This document shows, one piece after another, positions 32,901-40,392 of a DNA stretch of 64,000 nucleotides; the first letter of the stretch is position 1, and each line of letters starts with the position of its first letter. The stretch is from Stenomitos rutilans HA7619-LM2. GTDB lineage: Bacteria > Cyanobacteriota > Cyanobacteriia > Leptolyngbyales > Leptolyngbyaceae. A model generated the notes under the pieces. The model made no database searches. It was not told the origin of the DNA and worked only from the letters and a program-made list of their open reading frames with translations. The stretch is from assembly GCA_019358945.1 (NCBI GenBank), contig JAHHIE010000003.1, forward strand, positions 186,001 through 250,000. Reading direction: 5' to 3'. The translations under genes and the position numbers were made by a program.

Positions 32901-33920
32901 TTACACCACTTGCAGCATTGGCACTTTGAACTGTCCTAAGGCTGACGGAGCGTGTTGCCGTAGAGCGTGTTGCAGCGTGACTAAGACTTTCAGACGATAG
33001 GTGCCCGGTTGTTGCAGTAGTAGCGACGGCAGTAACACTTGATAGCTAGAGTCGTTTGAAAGGGGAACCTGTACCGTTACATCAGCTAGGCAGCCAGTTT
33101 CACCTGTCACTAGATGGCGGGACAGACATTGCACCCGATACGTAACCTGGTTTCCCGGCTTTGCGCCTGTTAGCCCAGTGTCTGCTAGCTCAGTGTCTGT
33201 TAGCCCCGTAACGTGCACAGACACTTCCAGTGCAAAGGGTGCTGCTGTTTGAATGGTGTCTGAGAAGATGGGACTGGTTCGATCCGCAACCATCGGGCGG
33301 CTCATGTAATAAGGCTGCATCACCCGTAGCTGTGTGATTTCTGCCTCAACTGGGTTGGCTATGATCGGGCTGTCTATCTGTGAGTGCGGTTGTGATGTTT
33401 CGGCGCGATCGCGCATCCACGGTTGCATCTGCTCTGTGTCCCAATCGCTCCAACTCTCAACGGCATCTGCTTCAAGATGATGCACCATGAGCCGCTGCTC
33501 CGTTTTTCCGTGTCTCTGCCGGGCCTGATACGCCACTTTAAACGAGGCAATAGTGTCCCACTCCATCAAGGCATCGTCGCCCTTTGCCTTTGTTCGCTCC
33601 TGATCCAGGCGTTTGGAGACAGCCACAGGTACGATGGTTTCGACGACATTAGACGGCTCTGCTTGCTCTAACGGCACCTCAACCGAATGGCTTTGTGCTT
33701 GAGCAATCCAGTCTTCTAGCTCATCACGAGAGAGGGTTCGCCCATCACGCTTCGCTTGAGCCTCGATAGCATCGGCTGACGCTTGAGCCAGATCGGCGAT
33801 CGTGTCGATACCCAGCGACTGAAGCCAACGCTTTCTGACCACGCCAATCCCTCGAATTTGCGTTAAATCGCGGCAATGCTTATGGTTGTCGCTGGTTTTA
33901 TGTGGTGGTGATCCCATCAT
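32901..33920 (-). CDS. Helix-hairpin-helix protein with C-terminal beta-domain
   Basis: A 339-residue protein. Residues 18-75 contain a helix-hairpin-helix/DUF4332-like segment (LTQIRGIGVVRKRWLQSLGI, then DTIADLAQASADAIEAQA). The middle is polar and probably disordered. Residues 230-339 are beta-rich (FALEVSVHVTGLTDTELADT ... YQVLLPSLLLQQPGTYRLKV). The last domain is similar in pattern to the 184-residue protein encoded upstream. Start is ATG 33920 (or the next ATG), with AGGAAC partly inside a hairpin that covers 33921-33949. HhH domains usually bind DNA, but here no nuclease or polymerase domain is attached. Function unknown; the neighbouring genes encode an M4 protease and inhibitor. Confidence 0.75.
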   Translation of the reverse strand: MMGSPPHKTSDNHKHCRDLTQIRGIGVVRKRWLQSLGIDTIADLAQASADAIEAQAKRDGRTLSRDELEDWIAQAQSHSVEVPLEQAEPSNVVETIVPVAVSKRLDQERTKAKGDDALMEWDTIASFKVAYQARQRHGKTEQRLMVHHLEADAVESWSDWDTEQMQPWMRDRAETSQPHSQIDSPIIANPVEAEITQLRVMQPYYMSRPMVADRTSPIFSDTIQTAAPFALEVSVHVTGLTDTELADTGLTGAKPGNQVTYRVQCLSRHLVTGETGCLADVTVQVPLSNDSSYQVLLPSLLLQQPGTYRLKVLVTLQHALRQHAPSALGQFKVPMLQVV

Positions 33921-33971
33921 CCAGGTTCCTCATGTGAATAGGAACCTGGTAGGCACAAGGTCCTACCAGGT
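33921..33971 (-). promoter_or_regulatory. Two mutually exclusive 10-bp hairpins over the start of the HhH gene
   Basis: CCAGGTTCCT (33921-33930) pairs perfectly with AGGAACCTGG (33940-33949) across a 9-nt loop. ACCTGGTAGG (33944-33953) pairs perfectly with CCTACCAGGT (33962-33971) across an 8-nt loop. Both hairpins use 33944-33949, so only one can form at a time. In the transcript, the hairpin nearer the gene contains AGGAAC, the likely ribosome-binding site, immediately before ATGATG at 33920. The other hairpin would free that site. This geometry fits a translational switch or thermosensor. Transcript and protein evidence is lacking. Confidence 0.6.
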
Positions 33972-34041
33972 AAGGTAACTCCCAACCGATGTCAGGAGAT
34001 CGTTACGTCCAGCACTACACCGAACTTAGAGGGACTACTCC

Positions 34042-34596
34042 TTACTCTTGACCGGAGGCATACACTTCCAGCAAGACTTCTTTGATATAGCCATGTCCCC
34101 AAATCTTGGTCGTGCACTTGTTCTCAACAGGCCCAACGGTAGCCACAGCACCAATTTCATAAAGCCCAGGCTTCAGGCCATCCCGTTGTGCAATCCCTCT
34201 GTGAATCAGTTGATAGCTGTACTGATCTTTGACGGTGACTAGGGTTGCTTGAACATCCACTTCAGGTGCATTCTTGCCATAGCCTTCAAGCCCAAAATCA
34301 ATGATGATTCGAGTGCCCAGGCACATCAGAAGTTCGGTCAAAGGTGTTCTGTTAAACAAAACATCAACAGCGACTTCATACTGCTCATCTTCAGCAATGA
34401 TGAATGGCGAATTGCTCGGATCCGCAGGCTTAGTACCAAGACCACGGACTCGTAGGTTTTGCAGTTTGAATTCAACAGGGCCGACGATCGTGCGAGAGCG
34501 AGTTTCGCTTGCAGTAACCTCAGCCGTTTGACCATCAGGAACACTACCCGCAATAAATTGGGCCGTTCTTACCATTGCATCCATTTCGTTAGCCAT
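34042..34596 (-). CDS. Beta-rich hypothetical protein linked to M4 protease locus
   Basis: A 184-residue protein of no recognised family, without signal peptide. The first 40 residues are polar (AQFIAGSVPDGQTAEVTASE); the rest is predicted beta (PVEFKLQNLRVRGLG ... EQYEVAVDVLFNRTPLTELL ... GLKPGLYEIGAVATVG). The last domain resembles residues 230-339 of the next gene's product in order of motifs (charged strand, LT-E, PG-Y-). Start ATG 34596 with GAGGA upstream. It is the first gene of a co-oriented series: this protein, the HhH protein, the M4 protease and emfourin. Its leader contains an 11-bp inverted repeat. Confidence 0.7.
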   Translation of the reverse strand: MANEMDAMVRTAQFIAGSVPDGQTAEVTASETRSRTIVGPVEFKLQNLRVRGLGTKPADPSNSPFIIAEDEQYEVAVDVLFNRTPLTELLMCLGTRIIIDFGLEGYGKNAPEVDVQATLVTVKDQYSYQLIHRGIAQRDGLKPGLYEIGAVATVGPVENKCTTKIWGHGYIKEVLLEVYASGQE

Positions 34597-35493
34597 AATA
34601 CTAGTATCCTCGTGTGTTGCAAGTTCTTGAATTCAGTTGTCGGCCTTTAGCTAAAGTCGCTTTCAAACGTTTAGTCTTCAGCGCTTTTATGCTTGGCTTG
34701 TCAACTGAATTCATCATCGCAACAGATCAGCGATCGTGCAGTACCCAGGTTGGGTACTCTTTTCCCCTTGCTTCTTGTGATAAGCTCAGTTGTAGATGGG
34801 TAGTGAGTTGCCCAGCATAGGTAGACGCTTTTGATTTTTCCTTAAAAAGTATTTATTTGATTACTTAGGTTAGAAACAGCAATCTCGCTTGGTGAAAAAA
34901 AAGCTGTCGTCGCAGAAGTGTCATGGAAGTTTTAACGTTCATCACGAGGGGTGTTTAGAACAAAAAATATCTTAAATTTTTTAAAACTACACCTGCTCTA
35001 AAAATGGAAAACTCTGATGAAAATGCCATTTATAAATGATGTATGATAGCGGCATCACTAACGTTTTAAACAAGTTTTTATCGTTGTCCTGCTTCAAGTA
35101 TTACCAGGTTTGTTGCAGAAAAAGTGCTTTTACAACCTTAAGAGGCTTGTGTGAAAAAAATCCCTTTGATGCGTTACGGCTAGCGCTTTTAGCGTAGCTA
35201 TGCCGAAGGCTATACACATCCTACGAGTGGAATGTTATTAGGTAGCAAATTCCTAAGCGCTTAGAGTTTCTGTATCTAGTTAGAGAAGCTAAATAGCTTA
35301 GCCATTAGCTTTCGCTCTAAAGAAAAATTAACGATCGCTCCAATTTTGGCCGTGCATAACAAGATTAATTTTTTAGGCGCAAAAGACGCGATGATGCCTG
35401 AGAAGTTAGTGGAACGATCGCCTCAAGGCTGAAATCTAACGCTGGTAGCTGATAATATGATTGCCAGTTTTGCTCGATGGGAGCATCAGTCCA
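34597..35493. other. Long AT-rich intergenic region
   Basis: About 900 bp with no convincing gene and very few HIP1 sites compared with the rest of the window. The first part is the leader of the beta-rich protein gene. The middle is AT-rich (TTAAATTTTTTAAAAC around 34973-34988), and near 35180-35215 is a copy of a common cyanobacterial string with GCTATGCCGAAGGC. It could hold promoters for both flanking genes, an RNA, or acquired DNA; I cannot decide. Confidence 0.5.
34629..34712. promoter_or_regulatory. Inverted repeat in leader of the beta-rich protein gene
   Basis: GAATTCAGTTG (34629-34639) and CAACTGAATTC (34702-34712) form a perfect 11-bp inverted repeat with a 62-nt interior. The interior has the palindrome CTTTAGCTAAAG (34645-34656). 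In RNA this would give a stem with an internal hairpin 33-116 nt before the start codon. It could also be a pair of protein-binding sites. Confidence 0.45.
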
Positions 35494-36036
35494 ATGAACG
35501 CTGAATCGGTAAAAAGGGTTCCGTGGGTTTCTTGTGCGCTGCTGCTCATTGCCTATGGTTGCTTTGGTTGGTTGGTTGCAAGCCCTACGCTCACGAATCC
35601 TACCTGGCTTTCGCCAACATGTCAGGGCACATTTAGCGCTTTGCATCATCTGCTGCCGTTAGCGATCGAGCCGTTGGCGATCTGTCGCGTCATTATTCGC
35701 GAGAATTTGGTGGGTGCAACCCTGGCGATCGCCTGGGTTGTTGTGGCATCTTGCCTCTTTATCTCGCCGCTCACCAGTTTCAACCGCTTCATTACCCGCT
35801 GGTTTCAATCAGATACCGTGGCCTTTCTAGCCGTGTGTGTGATTGCTGGGCTAATTGTATGTATTCTGTTCTGGCTTCAACTGTTTCTCCACATCTCCAC
35901 GATTTTGGCTAGTGAAGCCTTGGCAAGAATTGACCTACAAACACTGGGGCTGAGTAAGCTACAGGCTTTTTGGATTTTAGTCCTGCTTTCTCTCGTCGGT
36001 CTGGGCATCGGCTGGGGCATGCGGCTGTCGATATAG
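35494..36036 (+). CDS. Membrane protein, four predicted spans
   Basis: A 180-residue hydrophobic protein. Segments include PWVSCALLLIAYGCFGWLVA, LVGATLAIAWVVVASCLFIS, TVAFLAVCVIAGLIVCILF with adjoining Trp/Leu residues, and LQAFWILVLLSLVGLGIGWG. It matches a type of conserved cyanobacterial membrane protein, with no function assigned. The frame opens upstream at TTG 35461; ATG 35494 is chosen. Convergent elements downstream include two hairpins. It is transcribed alone. Confidence 0.7.
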   Translation: MNAESVKRVPWVSCALLLIAYGCFGWLVASPTLTNPTWLSPTCQGTFSALHHLLPLAIEPLAICRVIIRENLVGATLAIAWVVVASCLFISPLTSFNRFITRWFQSDTVAFLAVCVIAGLIVCILFWLQLFLHISTILASEALARIDLQTLGLSKLQAFWILVLLSLVGLGIGWGMRLSI

Positions 36037-36065
36037 CCGTCAGCGCCATTGGTGCCAAAAACAAA

Positions 36066-36087
36066 AAGCAGCCCGATCGAGCTGCTT
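36066..36087 (-). terminator. Terminator for leftward transcription
   Basis: AAGCAGC (36066-36072) and GCTGCTT (36081-36087) flank an 8-nt loop. Read on the minus strand, the stem is followed by TTTGTTTTT, the form of an intrinsic terminator. It would end transcripts from the DUF4870 gene. Confidence 0.6.
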
Positions 36088-36272
36088 GAGTAAATGCATG
36101 AGGATACGTGTAGCTTAAAGGTGCCCAGTCTTAACGAGGCGGCGGTTACCGTTTCTGATACGTCTCGATTTGATACCTTTCAAACGAAGGACACTGCAAA
36201 AACCGTCACATGCCAGCGTCCAGTTGCTTTACATACCCTTAAAACTGTCAGTAAGCGTTTAACTGTCTCCAC

Positions 36273-36300
36273 TGCCCCTCAGTACTTCACCTGAGGGGCA
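36273..36300 (+). terminator. Terminator-like hairpin
   Basis: TGCCCCTCAG (36273-36282) and CTGAGGGGCA (36291-36300) form a perfect 10-bp stem with an 8-nt loop, followed by ATTTATTTAT. It could terminate rightward transcription from the membrane-protein gene. Confidence 0.55.
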
Positions 36301-36385
36301 ATTTATTTATGAGGGTCTGCTTAGTTGCCTATTTATTTTCAAGCGCCTCACCGCGCTTCAAGCATCAAACCACGTATGCCTGTAC

Positions 36386-36733
36386 TCAAAGAAGACGGAA
36401 GATGAAGGGGTAACGAAAGGGCTGGTCAGGCTTGTTTAGGCTGTGTGAAACTGCCCAAATGGTTAAACCCCAATGGACTAGCCACCAAATACCACCTGCC
36501 AAACCAAGCGTAATAAACGATAGTGGGATAAGGATAATGCCATAAAGCCATACGTTGAAGTGAAAGTTAATGGCTTCTTTGGCATTGTCTTTCACAACGG
36601 GGTCGTCGGAGATCAGTGAGACGGCAATTGGAATCGCAACGGACACAATTAAACCACTAAAAAAGATTGACCCGTGGCTCAGAGCCGATAGCAGCTTACG
36701 TTTATCAGTATCAAATACTTCGGGACCTTGCAT
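36386..36733 (-). CDS. DUF4870 domain membrane protein
   Basis: A 115-residue membrane protein of the DUF4870 family. Three helices are visible: LSHGSIFFSGLIVSVAIPIA, FHFNVWLYGIILIPLSFITL and GGIWWLVHWGLTIWAVSHSL. The motif AKEAINFHFN before the second helix is typical. Start ATG 36733. The function of the family is unknown. Likely monocistronic, ended by the hairpin at 36066-36087. Confidence 0.85.
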   Translation of the reverse strand: MQGPEVFDTDKRKLLSALSHGSIFFSGLIVSVAIPIAVSLISDDPVVKDNAKEAINFHFNVWLYGIILIPLSFITLGLAGGIWWLVHWGLTIWAVSHSLNKPDQPFRYPFIFRLL

Positions 36734-37230
36734 TTTAACTGTCTCCCGTTGAGGGGTGTTTGCTTACATTGCCACTATACAGCGATCGGAATCTTCTCTC
36801 GCTGATGAGAACACTACCCTCATTGGCAGGATTACCGAAGGAAGCAGAGGGCAAAAGGCAATGCTAGCCCCATCCCCTATCCCCCATCCCCCACTTCTCA
36901 CTCCCACAAGAACGCTTGCTTCGATTGCTGCCAAAATAGAGAATAGGTACAGTCTTTTTAATTTGACGAGTAGCGTAGACTAATCGTGGGCATTCTGGCA
37001 ATAGAGAGCCATTGGGCAGAGGTCGTAAAGGTAAGCATGTGTACACACATTCTCAGATCATAGTGCCAGAATCGTCCTAGATTTAGGTGTAGATGACGTT
37101 GGCAACGGCAAACGTTGGCAGCTTTAATCATGGCTGCATGATGCCTTAGAAGCGTTAACCACAAATGCCCGCATACGATCCGCATTACCACTGAGTTACT
37201 GGCTTCATTTCTAATCCTTAGTTGGTATTT
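36734..37230. other. Divergent intergenic region with a heptamer repeat
   Basis: It separates DUF4870 from the cyclase gene. An STRR tract lies at 36868-36905. No gene is credible in the remaining sequence, and no promoter can be set with confidence. Confidence 0.5.
36868..36905. repeat. STRR heptanucleotide repeat
   Basis: CCCCATCCCCTATCCCCCAT and the bases after it are imperfect heptamers of the CCCCATC type, a class of short tandem repeat known from cyanobacteria. Intergenic. Confidence 0.7.
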
Positions 37231-39969
37231 ATGAAAGCTACATCGCCGCATCTGCCCGATCCCAATCATGGCAATACCATTGATGTTGTGGCTCATCAAG
37301 AAGTTGAGATCGTCGCAACTTCGTCAGAAGTCGTCATGAGCGAGGTTGTGATTGATCAGCCGTCGAGTCACGATCGCGCGAGTGCCTTGGAGCCAGCACA
37401 GACAGAAGATTCCGCGCATCGTGGCAATCATTCACTGGAGCTTTTAGAGCCAGGGCACCACCCTCCCACAGGCGGCGCGTTGGTTACAAGCAAGGGCAGC
37501 TTTGGCGCGTTTCTGGCCCCTTTGACAAAGGACAAGTTTAAGGAAGTCGTCACCGATGTGGAGCAAAAGCTCCAGGTCGTGCATCAAACTCTGTCCATGT
37601 TGGACAACTTGCTGGATGCCCAGGGGTTTGACGCCATCTTAGAAGAGATGCTGCGCTCTATCACGCTTAAGACGAGCGAGTTGCTCAACGCCGATCGCGC
37701 CACCATTTATCTTTTGGATGAAGATAAAAACGAACTGTGGGCGATTGTCGCCAAAGACGAACGGGGGCACAACCTAGAGTTACGTTTACCCGCCACAGTG
37801 GGAATCGCAGGCGAAGTGGCGACCAAGCTTGAAGTCGTGAATATTCCCTACGACTTTTACGACGATCATCGCTCTGAAGCGGCGCGAAAGTTTGACGAGA
37901 AAAATCATTATCGCACCTACACCATGCTGGCAATGCCGCTCTTGGATGAGTCTGGCAAGCTAGTGGCTGTTGTGCAGTTGATTAACAAGCTCAAGCAAGA
38001 TCTTGATCCCTACGCACTACTTGAAGAGAAGATCGATCGCAGCGGCTTCACACACAAAGACGAGGAAGTCTTTGAAGAATTTGCGCCCTCCATTCGGTTG
38101 ATTATTGAATCGTCGCGATCGTTCTATCGGGCCACTCAGCAGCAGCGCGCCGCCTCAGCCTTGATGAAGGCAACCAAATCCCTCAGTCAGAGTAGCCTTG
38201 ACCTGCAAGAAACGCTGAAAAAGGTGATGGACGAGGCTCAGGAATTGATGCAGGCCGATCGCAGTACGCTGTGGCTTGTAGACCGCGATCGCAACCAGCT
38301 TTGGACACAGATTCCTATTAACGGTGTGCTGCAAGAGCTTCGCATTCCAATGGGGGCAGGCTTTGCGGGGCAGGTTGCCACCACAGGCGAACCCGTAATC
38401 ATTCCCTTTGACCTTTACGACGATCCCAATTCGCAAACCTCAAAAGATACGGACAAGAGAACGGGCTACCGGACATGCAGCATCCTTTGTATGCCTGTCT
38501 TTAATGCGGATAACGAACTCATTGGCGTGACGCAACTCATCAATAAGAAGAAGCAGGGCGATTATCCTCCCTACGATCCTGCCCATTACCCGGAAGCGCC
38601 AGACTGTTGGCGGGCAAGCTTTAACCGCAACGACCAGGAGTTCATGCAGGCATTTAACATTCAGGCGGGTGTCGCGCTGCAAAATGCCAAGTTGTTCGAG
38701 ACGGTCAAGCAGCAAGAGCAGATGCAGCGAGATATTCTGCGATCGCTCAGCAATGGAGTCATCTCGACTGATAAAAACGGCACCATTATTGCGGCGAATG
38801 AAAGTGCCAGAAAACTCTTGGGTCTGGATGATGACGAAACGCTGGAAGGCAAAACGGTCAGCGATTTGATCAAGATTGAGAAGGGCGATTTCACCAAATG
38901 GTTTGACCTGGGGTTAGCGGCTAAAGACGAAAAAAGCCGTCAGCAGTATTATCCTGACCAGCTATTGCAGCCCTATCAAGGCATAGAGCAGCACAGCGTT
39001 AATTTGTCCATCAACACGATCGCCGATGCGAAAGATAGCACCCAGGTTTCTGGAGCGCTGGTCGTGATGGAAGACATCAGCGATGAAAAACGGCTCAAGA
39101 GCACGATGTACCGCTATATGACTCAGGAGCTAGCGGAACAGCTTTTAGAGAATCCCGATGCTGCTAAGATGGGCGGCGATCGCAAAGATGTCACGGTGCT
39201 CTTCTCCGACATTCGCAGCTACACCACCTTGACCGAAAGCCTGGAAGCCGAAGCAGTCGTGGAAATGCTCAACAAGTACTTTGAATCAATGGTCGATGCG
39301 GTCTTTCAGCATAAAGGCACCCTTGACAAGTACATTGGCGATGCCATCATGGCGGTCTTTGGCTCTCCCTTACCGCTGGATGACCACGCCTGGATGGCAG
39401 TGCAAACCGCGATCGAAATGCGTCGCCGCCTGACCATCTTCAACGCCGATCGCACAGCCAACCATCAACCACCGATTAGGATCGGCATTGGCATCAACTC
39501 CGATAGCGTCATCAGCGGCAACATTGGTTCTAGCAAGCGCATGGAGTTCACCGCGATCGGGGATGGAGTCAACCTGGGATCGCGGCTAGAAAGCGCCAGC
39601 AAGCAGTATGGCACCGATATTGTAATCAGTGAAAATACTTTCAAACCCTGCGCCGATCGCATCTGGACGCGCGAACTTGATTACATCAAAGTGAAAGGCA
39701 AGAATCGCCCCGTTGCCGTTTATGAACTCGTTGGCCTTCAGACAGAGCCAATCCCCGATACAACAAAGCAGATTATCGAGTATTACAGCGCTGGACTGAA
39801 ACACTACCGCGATCGAAAATTTCCCCTCGCAATGGGTTCATTCGGCATGGTGCTAGAGATTGATAAAAATGACAAATCTGCAAACCTGCATTTAGACCGC
39901 TGCCAATACTGGCTTAAAAACCCGCCAGCAGACGATTGGGATGGCTCGTGGATGATGACGGAGAAGTGA
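37231..39969 (+). CDS. GAF-GAF-PAS adenylyl cyclase (CyaB1-like)
   Basis: A 912-residue class III cyclase. GAF1 spans about residues 130-295 and GAF2 about 325-490, then PAS 500-620 and a cyclase domain 650-835. Metal-binding Asp660 (FSDIR) and Asp704 (YIGDAI), Lys700 (LDKYIGD) and Thr774 (MEFTAIGD) match the Lys/Thr purine pocket of Anabaena CyaB1, so cAMP is the expected product. The cyclase domain also has NLGSRLES, with the Asn and Arg that bind the transition state. GAF1 retains the NKFDE-type residues of cyclic-nucleotide GAFs; GAF2 has a Gln in place of the Glu. The frame opens at TTG 37222; ATG 37231 is chosen. Monocistronic. Confidence 0.92.
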   Translation: MKATSPHLPDPNHGNTIDVVAHQEVEIVATSSEVVMSEVVIDQPSSHDRASALEPAQTEDSAHRGNHSLELLEPGHHPPTGGALVTSKGSFGAFLAPLTKDKFKEVVTDVEQKLQVVHQTLSMLDNLLDAQGFDAILEEMLRSITLKTSELLNADRATIYLLDEDKNELWAIVAKDERGHNLELRLPATVGIAGEVATKLEVVNIPYDFYDDHRSEAARKFDEKNHYRTYTMLAMPLLDESGKLVAVVQLINKLKQDLDPYALLEEKIDRSGFTHKDEEVFEEFAPSIRLIIESSRSFYRATQQQRAASALMKATKSLSQSSLDLQETLKKVMDEAQELMQADRSTLWLVDRDRNQLWTQIPINGVLQELRIPMGAGFAGQVATTGEPVIIPFDLYDDPNSQTSKDTDKRTGYRTCSILCMPVFNADNELIGVTQLINKKKQGDYPPYDPAHYPEAPDCWRASFNRNDQEFMQAFNIQAGVALQNAKLFETVKQQEQMQRDILRSLSNGVISTDKNGTIIAANESARKLLGLDDDETLEGKTVSDLIKIEKGDFTKWFDLGLAAKDEKSRQQYYPDQLLQPYQGIEQHSVNLSINTIADAKDSTQVSGALVVMEDISDEKRLKSTMYRYMTQELAEQLLENPDAAKMGGDRKDVTVLFSDIRSYTTLTESLEAEAVVEMLNKYFESMVDAVFQHKGTLDKYIGDAIMAVFGSPLPLDDHAWMAVQTAIEMRRRLTIFNADRTANHQPPIRIGIGINSDSVISGNIGSSKRMEFTAIGDGVNLGSRLESASKQYGTDIVISENTFKPCADRIWTRELDYIKVKGKNRPVAVYELVGLQTEPIPDTTKQIIEYYSAGLKHYRDRKFPLAMGSFGMVLEIDKNDKSANLHLDRCQYWLKNPPADDWDGSWMMTEK

Positions 39970-40392
39970 GGGATGAGGGATAAAGGATGAACAGGACTTA
40001 AGCAAATTCTCGCAAAACTAGCCCCCAGCCCACAATTTATAGCCCTAGCGGGCATACAAGAAAGGGAGAGCAAGAACTCAAAGCCCTCCCGAATTGGGGA
40101 ATTAGGGGGCGACTGCGTAAATCCTAATGAATTGATTCAGGAGTCAGGAGCCAGAATTGGCTTGATCAACTGCTTTCTGCCTTTTGCCCCTCTTCTCCCC
40201 TTGCTTCCCCTGCTCCCCCTACTTCCCTTGCCCTCTCTTTTCCCCTTTCTTTCCCTCCTCCCCTTATCAGGCGCCTTTCTTGCTACAACAGCGAGTCCTC
40301 TAGCGCAATGGGGCATATTAAGTGCGTCTCTAAGCGTGAGATTACCCGATCGCCGCCTTGAGCGTGCCTAGCCCACCCCATTCTCTGAAGGT
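39970..40392. other. Intergenic region with repeats and a pyrimidine-rich tract
   Basis: It contains a copy of the GGAGTCAGGAGCCAGAATTGG repeat at 40137-40158 and a C/T-rich tract at about 40180-40268 built of CCCCTT- and CTTCCC-like units. A 79-residue open frame through this tract encodes only Leu/Pro repeats and is rejected. No gene seen. Confidence 0.55.
40137..40158. repeat. Dispersed AGGAGTCAGGAGCCAGAA repeat
   Basis: Same family as the repeats at 2318, 4526 and 6331, here without an obvious second arm. Confidence 0.6.

Larger units (their letters stand above)
36037..36385. other. Intergenic region with two hairpins
   Basis: The region between a rightward membrane-protein gene and the leftward DUF4870 gene contains two terminator-like hairpins (36066-36087 and 36273-36300). 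I see no gene in it. Confidence 0.5.

Noticed and set aside
34614-34820. A 68-residue plus-strand frame upstream of the beta-rich gene
   Set aside because: It lies in the structured leader, is Cys-rich without pattern and has no ribosome-binding site.
36868-36905. The CCCCATC-type array as a CRISPR or origin iteron
   Set aside because: Units are 7 bp and adjacent, with no spacers and no cas genes. It is an STRR tract.
40132-40371. A 79-residue frame through the C/T-rich tract
   Set aside because: It consists of Leu/Pro repeats made by a low-complexity tract, with no ribosome-binding site.
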